DNA from: Mesorhabditis belari
Taxonomy: Eukaryota > Nematoda > Chromadorea > Rhabditida > Rhabditidae
Assembly (NCBI GenBank): GCA_958450365.1
Contig: CAUEEP010000608.1
Span: 1 to 64,000 of the forward strand
DNA length: 64,000 nt
Reading direction: 5' to 3'
Both the position numbers and the translations under genes were made by a program. The number at the start of each line of letters is the position of its first letter. Position 1 is the first letter of the stretch. The notes beneath the pieces are model-generated. The model saw only the letters and a list, made by a program, of their open reading frames with translations, made no database searches and had not been told where the DNA came from. This document shows, piece after piece, positions 52,901 through 63,681 of this stretch.

Positions 52901-55163
52901 CAGAATGCTTAGAGCTGCCTCAGAATGTTTAGAGCTGCCTCAGAATGCTTAGAGCTGCCTCAGAATGTTTAGAGCTGCCTCAGGATGTTTAGAGCTGCCT
53001 CAGAATGCTTAGAGCTGCCTCAGAATGTTTAGAGCTGCCTCAGAATGCTTAGAGCTGCCTCAGAATGTTTAGAGCTGCCTCAGGATGTTTAGAGCTGCCT
53101 CAGAATGTTTAGAGCTGCCTCAGGATGTTTAGAGCTGCCTCAGAATGTTTAGAGCTGCCTCAGAATGTTTAGAGCTGCCTCAGAATGCTTAGAGCTGCCT
53201 CAGAATGTTTAGAGCTGCCTCAGAATGCTTAGAGCTGCCTCAGAATGTTTAGAGCTGCCTCAGAATGCTTAGAGCTGCCTCAGAATGTTTAGAGCTGCCT
53301 CAGAATGCTTAGAGCTGCCTCAGAATGTTTAGAGCTGCCTCAGAATGTTTAGGGCTGCCTCAGAATGTTTAGAGCTGCCTCAAAATGTTTAGAGCTGCCT
53401 CAGAATCTCTGTTAACGGCTGTTCACCTATGTTAACGGGAAAGACTGAAAACTTTGAGCAATTAAAACAAGTTTGGTTTATCTGATTGAAATTGCGAATG
53501 TAATAGAGAATATAATAAGTTTATTAGGCTTGATTAGCATAGTCTAAACTATGAGATATAGAAATTCGAATAGAAGAATTATTTGATATCAGATATCGGA
53601 TGATTATCTAAACCGACGCGATTTCGATTCGGTCTGGATTATTCGAAAGGTCATTCAAACCGAAAATCCGAACCGACAATCCGAACCGAAATACATGTCT
53701 AATCCAAACAGATAGGAATCTTTAAAGTTTAAAGAGATTTAAGATGAGAGAATCTTTGAATAGAGAATCTTTAAAGCTTAAAGAGATTTAAGATAAGAGA
53801 ATATTTTGAATAGAGAATCTTTAATGTTTAAATATTCTCATTTTTAGATCTTAGGCAAAGAGTCTCAGGTTCATAAATTGCTAGAACGTGAATGAAAGTA
53901 CTTAGAAAACTCCCTAGAGATTCTAAGCATGATAACACTGACCTGAATAACTAAGAGGAGCAGTTCGTGCTCCCTTCGTTCCGAGACAACCACTATCAAA
54001 AATGACTTTTCCCTCATAATACACAGTGACTTTGTCCGGAACTTCGTAGGTTTCATAAACGAATTGCAGATTGGTGGCCTCGGTGGAACCCATATTGTAT
54101 ACTCGACTTATGGGGGTGTTTTCCCCGGCGACTTGTTGTCCATCGCATGTATAACAGGTTGTGGCACACGGTGAATTGTCACCAAAATCACATTGAGAGC
54201 CACACGCCACGGGAAGTACATTATCAAAAGTAGACTTTGTTGCGAGGTTTCCGCTAAAAGACTTTTTCACACAAATGCCAAAAAAGACAACGATTTGGCG
54301 CTGAAAGTCTGAAATTCCATAATTCAAAAGTAGTATGCTAGGCGGGAGAATAGGGCACTTTCAAATTGCGGTCATTTGCTATTTCAGCTGTTTTATATTT
54401 GCCTCGTTTTCAATTTGGGCTTTGTATAGAAAGTTTACAGTCTTACAATTTGACAAGTGAAACGTTTTCATCCGCACAATTCACGTAATTTGCGACTGAA
54501 ATTTGCCTACTCACTCTGAGACCGAGTATGGTGTCCAATTGACGGTCGAACACGATCCCGAATCATCACTCGAGCACATCGCGTCAGCCATCGTCACTTC
54601 CAATGCGTAGACAAGACTGCGATCCGAGAGTGCGCCGAGAAAACGAACTCCCGAATTGAGTGTTAGCGACAAATTCAATGGGATTACGTTCAGAGTGTCT
54701 GAGTTTCCAAATCGAATCCCAACATTTCCCCCATTTGGACTCATCAGCTGATGTTGCACTCTGAAATGGCTGAAATTACGGTGACATCAAGTAAGAGTCA
54801 CCTGTTAGCATTTGTAGAATCATCTGGGAGGCGTACAAATAAATAACTCAATCTGTTGGCTTGAGCAATGAAAGATGAATTGTCAACAATCATTCCCAAT
54901 GAGTTCAACATGGTGAGATTCACGGCAAGCGGCGCTTGCTCGGGTGGACCAGAATTCAGGGAACTGACAAGAATCGAATAAGTTCCATTGGGAAATGTTG
55001 AATTAGCAGTGATTATATCGTCCAATGATGGACTGGGACTGGGACTTTCCGGTTTCTTGTCCTTCTTTCTGGTAACCAAAACCACGGTGACAACGATGGC
55101 AACAACAAGAATCACGATGCCAGTTATGACGGCCGCAAAAATTCCAACCCTTTTCTTATTCAT
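49956..55163 (-). CDS. Membrane-anchored GH25-type lysozyme with N-terminal ectodomain
   Basis: Minus-strand exons 54802-55163, 54515-54760, 53943-54308, 52521-52639, 51175-51301, 51057-51130 and about 49956-50240 (with a 42-nt intron). The N-terminus MNKKR plus a hydrophobic helix ([20 protein letters not shown]) is a single membrane anchor without a signal cleavage site. A Pro/Ser linker, an ectodomain with N-glycosylation sequons (NST, NGT, NLT, NSS) and Cys pairs, and a jelly-roll-like [16 protein letters not shown] segment follow. The GH25 part starts GFDASR (catalytic-Asp region), then [40 protein letters not shown] and LPLWW, as in nematode LYS proteins that cleave peptidoglycan. The joint after exon 51057 (near 50985-51036, [10 protein letters not shown]) is out of phase and the end is short, so it may be damaged. 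Confidence 0.6.
50262..50595. mobile_element. Fold-back MITE in a lysozyme intron
   Basis: Inverted arms include TTGAAAGGTCATAGCC, GTATTATAAAGTTCAAAAAG and CATTTTTCTAGCTT with reverse copies after the centre (about 50430, TTCGGGAATTCCCGAA). Confidence 0.7.
50600..50800 (-). repeat. SINE-like repeat S1, degenerate copy
   Basis: In reverse orientation it shows a box-B-like GAGCGTTCGAGG, then further on GATCATAGCCTAGG and TTTTAGCCCAGGTTTCTGCAG, matching the tail of the S1 copies at 39.7 and 51.9 kb. Confidence 0.5.
51398..52264. mobile_element. Palindromic element with S1 SINE arms and mariner-like ends
   Basis: An 867-bp fold-back with ends TTGGGTTGGTGGAAAAGTCC and the reverse complement, flanked by TA. 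Arms of about 385 bp are nearly identical inverted copies. Each contains, reading inward to outward, a GGTTCGACTCC box B after TGATCTGAGGGTCGCT, then GTCTAGGGGTTATTTTTG and ACATGTTTTTAGCCTAGG. The loop is about 100 bp (51785-51885). It lies in the intron between GFDASR and PVDMKAF of the lysozyme gene. Confidence 0.85.
52852..53407. repeat. 20-bp tandem repeat, about 28 units
   Basis: The unit is AGAGCTGCCTCAGAATGTTT. TGTTT and TGCTT variants alternate over long stretches, so the present unit of expansion is partly 40 bp. It lies in an intron of the lysozyme gene. Confidence 0.95.
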
Positions 55164-55641
55164 TAGAATGAAATTCTGAAAAAATTTGAATCAGTTGAAG
55201 TTTCGAAAAATGAAGTTTTTAGCTCTTCCACACACTCTTAAATCTACTGATAACAATGGCAATAAAGCCTTTATAAATCTACTGATAACAATGGCAATAA
55301 AGCCCTTATAAACTCATTTTTGTCTTTCTACAAAGCCTGCAAAGAAAAGGCTCTGGAATTGATAAGAGTTAGACTCAAAGTCTTTTGAAAGGACTATAAA
55401 TGTGAACTTGCAAGAGAGTTAATTTTCTGCAACTTTTGCTATTGAATTTGAAAGATATTGAATACAAATCTGACTCCTAACCCAAGGAGGTGCCAGACCA
55501 AAACAAAAGAAAGATCAAAAACAAAAGATATTACCGGATTTATTGCATTTTTAAAAAAAGTCGCGTCAAGCAGCCAAGATATGGATTTTCATGTTGATTA
55601 AAGGATAAACGCAAATTCTGTGATTACTGGTCTTACTTACT
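55164..55641. other. Divergent intergenic region
   Basis: Lies between the lysozyme (-) and papain-like (+) genes. A 30-bp direct repeat (CTACTGATAACAATGGC) occurs at 55246-55305. No exon. Confidence 0.4.
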
Positions 55642-56374
55642 TGTTATGCCCATGCCGCAAGCCACTCGATTTTTTTGTCACAACACCGGATTTATAAAAG
55701 AGATAATCAATATTCAAGTTTGGAAGACATTCGTAAGGACATATTTTCTAAATATCCACCGACGGACCAAGGGGCAAGCACAAGCGAAGTGCTCGATGCG
55801 TTTTGCCCAAGGTATCGCTTGCGCTGCGAAGAGCTACATACCGAGGAGGAAGCTCGAGAGGCCATCACGGAAAGACGACCCGTAGTTGTCACATTTAGCC
55901 TCACTGATAGTAAATGGAAAAGTTTTAAAGGATTTTACGAAAGAACTCCAACGGGCGTTTCTTCAGAGCGCTTTAGACGCTGATGATGATAAACAAGATT
56001 CGATAAATCCGGAAGATCCGGAAACAGGACACGCTGTAGTTCTGGTCAAAGTTCAACCAGAGTATCTCCTTTTCATGAACAATTGGGGACGCGAAGCGGG
56101 TGATCGGGGGTTTTTCCGGGTAAGAGATAGGGAAGTACTGGATAATTGTCGTTTTTATGATGTCTACTGGGTCGAAGAAGATTTGTCGAGTAACGAAAGA
56201 AAGCGATTTGAAGATGACCGTTGCCCGGTTGCAAATTACATAAATTGTCCGAGTTGTTCGAGTTGTGGAACACTACCGCTTCAAGATCACTTTGATGTGC
56301 TGGAAGAAATCATGTGCCCAACGTGCGCTAAAGCGTTTGTCCCGCTTCTTCTATCATTCGTTTTTTATAAGTGA
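55642..56374 (+). pseudogene. Papain-like cysteine protease homologue, one frameshift
   Basis: The first frame has CYAHAASHS, the catalytic-Cys segment of papain-fold enzymes, then PVVVTFSLTDSKWKSF. After one extra base near 55960 (GGCGTTTCTTCAG) the next frame continues SALDADDDKQD, GHAVVLV (catalytic His) and FMNNWGREAGDRGFF (catalytic Asn). The C-terminus holds CPSCSSCG and CPTCAKAF, a possible zinc ribbon. All three catalytic residues are present, so the gene was an active-type protease until recently, or the shift is a sequencing error. The start exon is not seen. Such papain-like proteins without a recognisable propeptide may act inside cells; inference. Confidence 0.6.
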
Positions 56375-56830
56375 TTGCTTTTCTCTGAGATTTTTTTTAA
56401 TATGTAAAAGTTCTAATTTTGTGATTTGATTTTGTGTAAAAATCTCTGTTTAGCTTGCAACACAATAAAAAAAAGCAGCATTTAAACACATCGAAATATT
56501 AGTAATATTAAGTAATCCTGATTGTAAGGAACTGGATTAAAAATAAGCCAAGATTTGCTTTGGGAGTATTGGAGGTGGTTTAGGTGGCTAAAGAGATAGA
56601 TAATGAAAATTAGACATTTGTGCTGGTTCGTTGTTCCGTTGGTCGGAGCATCGGTGAAACTCAAACTTCAAACAGAGTCTCACAGCTAGGGAAAACTGTG
56701 AGGAGAACTTCTGAGTGATGACAAGGAGTGAATTTTGATCTGAAATGGTATAAATAAGACATAGATTCAACCAGGAAGCACATTATGAAGAAAAGAAATT
56801 ATTGGGAAACGCTTATGAGTGTTTCGAATA

Positions 56831-57560
56831 CAGGGTGCGGCATAAGTATGAGTACAAGGTTGTAACATTGATTTAAGAAACTGATTGATTTTTATTTCTT
56901 GCCAAAGGATTATTTTTCTTAATTTGAATGCGTTTTTATATTATGTAGCAGTTTTTAAGCAAATTTTTAAGTTTGAACATAATGGTGAAGGCTTCTCCCA
57001 ACCGTGCCGTTATTCTTCAGCTCGGAGCACAAGGACGATCAACTTCGGATATTGCCAAACTGCTGAAAATGCATCGAATGACGGTATACCGCATTTTGCA
57101 ACAAAATAGAGTCGAAGAGCTTCCTAAAAGTGGACGTCCGCCAAAAATTGATCACACGAGACTCAAGAAAATTAAATGTCGAAACAATTTGCCCGACTTC
57201 ATTCCCGCCAATGAATGGCCAGCTAATTCGCCCGGCCTCAATGTTATGGATTTCTGTGTTTGGGCAATTTTGGAGCAAAACGCATGCACAACAAAACATG
57301 CAAACGTTGAAAGTCTGAAAAAGGCTCTGAAGAAAGCCTGGGCGGAAATTCCACAAAGTACCCTGCGGGCCGCCGTGGAAAGTTATTCAAAGCGTCTTAA
57401 AGCCGCTATCAAGAATAAAGGTGCCCATATTGAATAATTTGTTATTTTTTAAATGAATATGATTACTGTTATTAATTTTAAATAAAGTTTACATGAATCC
57501 GTTCATATTCCATTACGATACACGGTTCTGAGTCTGTAACCATACTTATGCCGCACCCTG
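56831..57560 (+). mobile_element. maT-type element, internally deleted
   Basis: Ends CAGGGTGCGGCATAAGTATG and the inverted CATACTTATGCCGCACCCTG, TA on both sides, 730 bp. It shares the first 11 bases of its ends with the DD37D element at 62210-63517. Confidence 0.9.
56973..57437 (+). CDS. Internally deleted mariner/maT transposase, 154 residues, open
   Basis: The frame is intact from MVKASPNRAVI to GAHIE. It contains a helix-turn-helix (GRSTSDIAKLLKMHRMTVYR) and a GRPPK hook for DNA binding, then jumps to NEWPANSPGLN and DFCVW, the region around the third catalytic Asp, and the C-terminal helices. The first and second catalytic Asp and about 140 residues are missing, so it cannot catalyse transposition but could still bind the element ends. 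Compared with the family, SPDLN is SPGLN. Confidence 0.7.
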   Translation: MNIMVKASPNRAVILQLGAQGRSTSDIAKLLKMHRMTVYRILQQNRVEELPKSGRPPKIDHTRLKKIKCRNNLPDFIPANEWPANSPGLNVMDFCVWAILEQNACTTKHANVESLKKALKKAWAEIPQSTLRAAVESYSKRLKAAIKNKGAHIE

Positions 57561-57650
57561 TACTTTGGAATCATGCCAGTTGAAAACAGTTCCCGGGCTT
57601 TTTTCTCAGTTTATTGAGTTCTATTTGACTTGCATTTCTGGTCACCCTGT

Positions 57651-57792
57651 AATGGTGAAGGCTTCTCCCAACCTTGCCGTTATTCTTCAGCTCGGAGCAC
57701 AAGGACGATCAACTTCGGATATTGCCAAACTGCTGAAAATGCATCGAATGACGGTATACCGCATTTTGCAACAAAATAGAGTCGAAGAGCTT
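57651..57792 (+). pseudogene. 5' fragment of the same maT transposase
   Basis: About 140 bp starting at ATGGTGAAGGC are almost identical to 56982-57122 and end at AGAGCTT; a CACCCTGTA element end immediately precedes them. The piece encodes the helix-turn-helix only. Confidence 0.8.
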
Positions 57793-57799
57793 TTAAAGT

Positions 57800-59219
57800 C
57801 TTTCGATTAAGGTTTTTTAAAAGACACCAATTTTATAAAAATGCCTTAATCGAACTGCCAGTTTTATTTGATTGATTCAATTTTGGTTTCATTCGATGAG
57901 GAATCAGTTCAGTCAAAGACACCAAAATTTGGTTGATTGAATAAAAACTGGCGTTTGAGTTACGGTGTTTTCTAAAATCTGTGTCTTTTAGAAAACGGAT
58001 TACTCGAATGGAGCAAATAAATGATAATTTTTTGATTGTAAGCCATAAATGGTAATTTTAATGGTTTTTAAAATTAAACCGTGCACCAAATGTCATGCGT
58101 TTGTTCTATTTCTGCACAACTACAGTGAAAAATACAAACAGAGGCTCACAGCTAGGGAAAACTACGAAATAATTTCTTACGAAAGAAAAAACAAAATTAT
58201 AGTATCAATTTTGACTCAATTAAATAGATAAAGCTTAAATTTTAAATGCAAATTGCTTAGTAGAGTTGTTTTGGATGATTTATCATCTAAATTGCTATAT
58301 TCTATTGACCTGTATCAAGCCAGACATAGGATTTGTACTTTTTTTTGTTGTTCACCGTTTCGTTCATCGAATGGTCATGGTGAAATCGGTCAGCAACAAT
58401 CGTCAGCTTGAAAAAACTGTTGGAAAAACTTCAAATGAGGACAATCAAACAAAAAAAAGTCATATGAAAGAAAAAAATAATTGCAAGACTTCAAAAGTGA
58501 AAGCAAGAGGACAAAGGGGTAAAAAAAGGGGGTAAAGAGGGGCAGATTGGGATCTCCGAATGAATTTTTGCCGTTTGTACTCCGCCTTCTCATAGAGATT
58601 CGATCCATTCTTGCTTTGTCCACCTTCATTTTTTGTACAGTGTCGATTCTCGGCTTATTCTAATCTATATCTTATTCTATTTTTTGATATTTTCCGTTAT
58701 TCCGATATGCCCAACAAATCGAGAAAGTCCACATCTTTTCTGTCTTTTGTGACGATCGGGTTTTTGTGTGAGTTTGAGTACTGATAGCTTAAGAAGCTTA
58801 AGAAGCTAAAGTTTGAGTACCTTTAGCTTAAGAAGTTAATTAGCTGGCTTAACAAGGTCATTAGCTGGCTTTTGATAAGAAATCTATGGTTTCTATGGTA
58901 CTTTTTGCTCATATTTGTAAACACCTTCTTTCTGGTGGAGGCAATTTCTCATTTTTTTCTCGAATTCTCGAATTCAGGCAATTTCTCGAAATCAAGTCGT
59001 TGTTGTGAGAAAATTGAAGCATTCAGCACCAGAAAGAATGTGTTTTCAGTTTTTGAGCACAAAGTACCCCAATTTGCTAACTTTAATACATATTAGAATT
59101 GTTTATTATCCATATTAGACTTGTTCACTTGTTAGTTAGACACTTCAAAAGATAAGGCTAAAGTTTTCCAGTAAAACTAACAGTAAAGCTTCAACTCATT
59201 ACAGTATAACGGTAAAGTA
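57800..59219. other. Intergenic, no gene supported
   Basis: A palindromic stretch with AAAGACACCAA and its complement lies around 57800-57995. A 54-codon Lys-rich frame (58375-58535) and others have no splice or family support. Short repeats of AGCTTAAGAAG occur near 58780-58830. Confidence 0.35.
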
Positions 59220-60681
59220 TTAGGTTGGCGGGAAAATAATGCAAATTTTTTGACCTGAATTTTTATCTCAAAAAACAATGATTAATATAAAAGGTATTCT
59301 CCATTATTATTTAGGACATTATGTCATCTTTTGCTCAATTCAATAATTCCATCTACAAAGAACTGGGGACTTTTTAACGAAAAATAGTTGGTGACCGCAT
59401 TTTCGACTTCCCGAAAATCCTTGAACAGCTGATCGGAGATGAACTGCTTTAGAGACCTGAATAAGTGGTAGTCTGATGGGGTCAAGGCAGGACTGTATGG
59501 AGCGTGATGTAGAAGTTTCTTATGGTAGAAATTATGCCATTAGAAATACTGCGATTACGGTAGAAAGAGACTGCAAAGGCTACGTTAAGTAAGGCTATGG
59601 TAGAAATGATGCTAAACTACCAAAGATTACGGCAGCAAGAGCATATTTTAAAATGGGTCACGAAACTTGAACGAATAACTATTGGGTTGGATCTCTTCGA
59701 TTTGTTGGAGGGTCATCTTTGCCATGTGCGGTTTTGCATTAACCAAGCAAAAACCGAATTTTTGAAAAAAATGCAGAAACCATGCAAAAACCGAATTTTT
59801 GAACTGTCATGTCGAGATTTCGATAAAGCTTGACTCACACCTTTAATTGCTCACTGTAAAGTTCAGCTGTGACAGTTTCACCCGGCTTGAGCCGTTCAAA
59901 ATAAACCAATTTATGATAGTTCCACCATACGCACAACATCAACTTCTTTCCATGCAGACCAGGTTTTGAGGTGACAACCGTGGCTTGCTTTGGTGATAGC
60001 CATTGGTGCTTGCGCTTAACGTTATCATATAATTTCCACGTTTCATCAGAAGTAACAATTCATTTCCAAAAATCATGCGCTTTTGATTTTTGAATTAAAA
60101 GTGAACAAGTGTTCATACGGGTAATTTTGTGATTGAGGGTCAGTTCATGTGTGGCCCATTTTCCGCATCTGTTTCGCTTTCCACTCAAATATAAATGCTC
60201 TTCAATGGTGCTATGATGAACATTGAACATTTCCGAAAACTCCTTCGTGCTGCAAGTGGGATCTTCTTCGATCATTTGCAAAAGTTGAGACTCATTTAAC
60301 CTTCGTGGACATCCTTCGTGATGCTCATCTTCTAGGCTCTCGTTTCCACTTTGAAATCGCTCAAACCATCGATAACATTGGCTTTCGCTAATACTACCTT
60401 TGTCATAGGCCTTTGAAATAGAATTATGCGATCCTCAGGTAGATTGTCTAAGCTTAAAGAGTAAAGTAAAGCAGAGTAGAGAATAGAGTAAAGCAGCTCG
60501 AATAAGGAATTTTTGTTCCGTCATTTTTTGATAACAAATAACAATGTTTTCGAATAATATTATGATTGTGTAAGCAAAAACACTCAGCTTCTCTGTTACT
60601 ATCGCTATTTTATCTTTTTGTCTACCATTACTTTCCCAAGAGCACAAGTTAAAAATTCGCATTATTTTCCCGCCAACCTAA
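59220..60681 (-). mobile_element. mariner element, decayed
   Basis: Ends TTAGGTTGGCGGGAAAATAA and its reverse complement, TA on both sides, 1462 bp. The minus strand has mariner transposase remnants: MFNVHHSTIEEHL and HELTLNH (DNA-binding and linker), SDETWKLYDN..., QWLSPKQ, then LHGKKLMLCVWW and YFERLKPGETV, in several broken frames. A tandem TATGGTAGAAAT repeat at 59520-59630 disturbs the 3' part. Confidence 0.85.
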
Positions 60682-60805
60682 TATTTAGGCTAAGTATTAA
60701 GCTCTATTAGCTTTAGATTCTATTAAGATTTTAGGCTCTATTAGCGAAGCTTAAAGATATTCAGTTATTCAGTTGCAATTTCTTTAAATCTATTCTTTTT
60801 TCCAG

Positions 60806-61580
60806 TTTCCTCATGGTTTCTTTATTCCTTTCGTGCTTGATTTTAATGTAATGATGGCGATGACGGCTGGGATTAAAAAGGTGAGAAAAATGGAGGTTTA
60901 AACAGATTCGAATTCAGAGAATCGTTCATAAAAAGTGGCCCAAATGAGCTCTCAAAATAATCTGGATCAATGCTAAGAGAATCTCGGTGAAGTGGAGATT
61001 GTTTTACAATTTAGTTTAGAATTTAGAATGAATTTACATATTGTAGATCAAAAAAAACTAGTTTCTTCTAGTTTCTAGTTTCGAAAATTGAACTTGAGAT
61101 GATAATTTCTTGAAAATGTTATCAGAAATTTGAAAATTAACGTAAAGATTGCAATAGAAGAGCTCTTTTAGATGAAATTTTTCATTCTTTCACTTTTTTC
61201 AATTCCCTGATAACAAATTTTGAACTTTTGAAGATGATTTGAATGATTTAAAGTATTAAAACATGCTGAAAATGTTAATGAAATTAAAAAGCGAATGAAA
61301 ATTCAGGAAATTTAACTTTCTAAGTCTAAATTTAACTGTCGAAAACAGTATACTCTAGCTAGGGTAGGAAAAAGAATTCTGAAAGTTGAAAAATCGAGAA
61401 AATACACAAATCTATGAGCAATAAGAATCTAAATTTGCATATTCAATTTGCATTCGAAATTTCCCATTCCAGGATTCCCGCTATTTCTCTCGTTTGAATA
61501 ATTTCCCGAGTCGACCGAAGCGTTTCACCAATTTCACTCAATTCTTCAATGATTACGATAATCTAAATGATTCTACGTAA
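60806..61580 (+). CDS. Last two exons of an unrecognised gene
   Basis: Exons 60806-60880 and 61473-61580 are whole codons, flanked by TTCCAG acceptors and a GTGAG donor, and end in TAA. They read GFFIPFVLDFNVMMAMTAG then DSRYFSRLNNFPSRPKRF and an acidic, Asn-rich tail. The first part is hydrophobic and could be a membrane segment. No family recognised. Upstream exons would lie before the mariner at 59.2-60.7 kb. Confidence 0.4.
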
Positions 61581-61908
61581 AAATTTAGGCATTTTGATGC
61601 AAAATCATGGCTTCCTACCTCATATTTTATATGATAATTTATATCAGAAAGATTGTATGTGAATTTGTATGTGAATTTGTATGTGAATTTTTGAGTTTTT
61701 CATGTATTTTGTGGTGTTCCGCCTTGAAAATTGTTGAATTTATATAATTTTTGATGTTTTTGTTTGATTGACTGACTAGTTTAAGTTTCATATGCAAATT
61801 TTCTGAGAGATAAAGATTTTGGCTTTCTCGAACAGTCAAATAAAAAGCTGTCAATCATTTTGTCGATCTCTCACTTCATTATGGGTTCTTTTTGAGGAGA
61901 AACGGTCT

Positions 61909-61980
61909 GCTCTCGTAGCGCAGTCGGCAGCTCCTCGGTCTCAGAGTCTAAAGGCCGTGAGTTCGAGTCTCACCCGCAGC
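61909..61980 (+). tRNA. tRNA-like sequence, degenerate (probable pseudogene)
   Basis: GTAGCGCAGTCGGCAGC fits box A and GTGAGTTCGAGTCTCAC is a perfect T arm with box B; a T-run follows. The acceptor stem has two mismatches, and the anticodon stem around CTCAGAG (anticodon CAG by position) pairs poorly. It is related to the tRNA-Met-like gene at 23.5 kb (same T arm and GTCTAAAGGC). No functional identity is claimed. Confidence 0.5.
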
Positions 61981-62209
61981 GATTGATTTTGTTTTTTTTC
62001 GATTTTAGGAGAACAAAAAGTTTTATATATCTCTGCAATCACAAATCAACTTTGTCAACAGTTCAATATCAAATTTTCACCTGTTTTCTTTGAAAAGTCA
62101 TTACATTTTCATTTTTACGTAAAACAAGGAACCTTTGGTGTGCTTTGTGCTCAAAAAAGGTGAAAACACACCCTTTCTGCACTCAAATGAAGAAAACAAA
62201 GCAGATATA

Positions 62210-63517
62210 CAGGGTGCGGCAAAAGTTCTGACACTTTTTCTAAGAGAAATAAAAGTTGCAAACTTTGGCAATATTAATCAAAAAACGATAACAAATTGTT
62301 TATTGAAGACAAAACTAACAAAAAAATCATAAAAAATGTTCAAAATTTCCACCCTTGGCCTCGATGCACTTCTTCAATCGCTTGCGGAAGTTGCCGACGA
62401 TGGTCGCGCATTGCTGAACAGTGATTTCGGCCCAGGCCCTCTTCAAAGCGGCTTTCAAAGAATCCACGGTGTGAAATCTCTTGCCAGAGATCTTGTCTTC
62501 CAAGGTCTACCAAACAGAGAAGTCCAGGGGGTTCAAATCGGGGCTATTCGACGGCCAAATGTCCTTACCCCAGTAGCCCGGAAACAGCTGATTGCAGAGA
62601 GCGAGAGTCGAGCGAGCTCCATGGGCCGGCGCCCAGTCCTGCTGAAGGGTAAATCCAGTTTGTCCGAAATGATTCGCTGCCCAGGGCTCTAAGACATCCT
62701 TTAACACCTTTTGCTGGTAGACCGTAGCGTTGATTTTCACATTTCGATCGATGAACACAAGAGGCGTCTTTCCTGTGGCACAGATGCTGGCCAACACCAT
62801 AACGGACTTCCGAAAATGTTGGCGGACCATCAATTTGGCTGCAAAAGTGTCTTTCAGACCTCGCTTGAGAAGTTGGCGATGGTTTTGACGATTGTGGATA
62901 GCTTGAACGGTGAAGATCTTCTCATCTGTGAACACAACCTTGTCCAAACGACCAGCAGCGACCAGGCGCAAGATCTTCTTCGCTTTAGCCATCCTCTTTT
63001 GCTTCATGGCGTCGTTCAGGAAAAGAGCCCGAGCAAATTTGTAGCTGAACATTCCAAGTTTCTTATGAACAATCCTTCAAACGCTTCTTTCGCTGATTCC
63101 GAGACTTATGGCCATCTTTCTCATTGAACGAGTGGGATTTCGACGGATTCGGCATCTGACTTTGTTTGTGTTCTCTGGAGGTCACTGTGGTTGGTCGGCC
63201 GCTTCTTGGACGGTCCTGATCGTTGTCCCGCTTCTTGAATCGTTCAATGGCTCGATAGACAGACTTTTTTTTTGGATATCCGGTGACTCAAACAATCTCC
63301 ATCGGTATCTTTCCGGCTTTGTGCAACTCAAGTATCACAGTGCGCCTCTTTTTAGCATCCATATTGAAAGCGAACCTAAACAAAAGCGTTGTTTCTTGTT
63401 AAAAATCAGGAAAAACAGGTTAACAAATGCAAAAGAACAAAAAGTGAGCCAAATACTGTTTTTTGAAATTTTATACAGCCTTTTGAAAAAAAGTGTCAGA
63501 ACTTTTGCCGCACCCTG
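62210..63517 (-). mobile_element. maT-type (DD37D) Tc1/mariner element
   Basis: Ends CAGGGTGCGGCAAAAGTTCT and its inverted copy, TA on both sides, 1308 bp. It is inserted between two halves of a sequence with TGTGCTTTGTGCTC on each side (62141, 63605). Confidence 0.9.
62327..63362 (-). pseudogene. DD37D transposase, inactivated
   Basis: The minus strand starts MDAKKRRTVILELHKAGKIP, with a stop at codon 25 (ATTGTTTGA). Catalytic parts are VVFTDEKIF (first Asp), LQQDWAPAHG (second) and SPDLNPLDFSVW (third), the last two spaced by 37 residues, the maT signature. A 181-codon stretch (62507-63052) is intact; shifts occur near 63130 and downstream of 62510. The C-terminus RLKKCIEAKGG precedes TGA. 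Confidence 0.85.
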
Positions 63518-63681
63518 TAGTGTGCCAGAAAGGTTGTGTTCTCACTTCAAACACAAAGTACGCAAGATAAAAGAAGTTCAAGGTTGATTTGCTTTCATTA
63601 ATAGTGTGCTTTGTGCTCGATTCTTCTCGATTCTAAACGGTTCTTCTGGTTCACTGAATTCCTCAATTTTCTCGTAATAAC

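Noticed and set aside
58375..58535. Lys-rich 54-codon frame MVMVKSVSNN...
   Set aside because: Low complexity, no family and no splice context; may be chance.
61909..61980. Functional tRNA-Leu(CAG)
   Set aside because: Acceptor and anticodon stems contain mismatches; kept only as a tRNA-like sequence.
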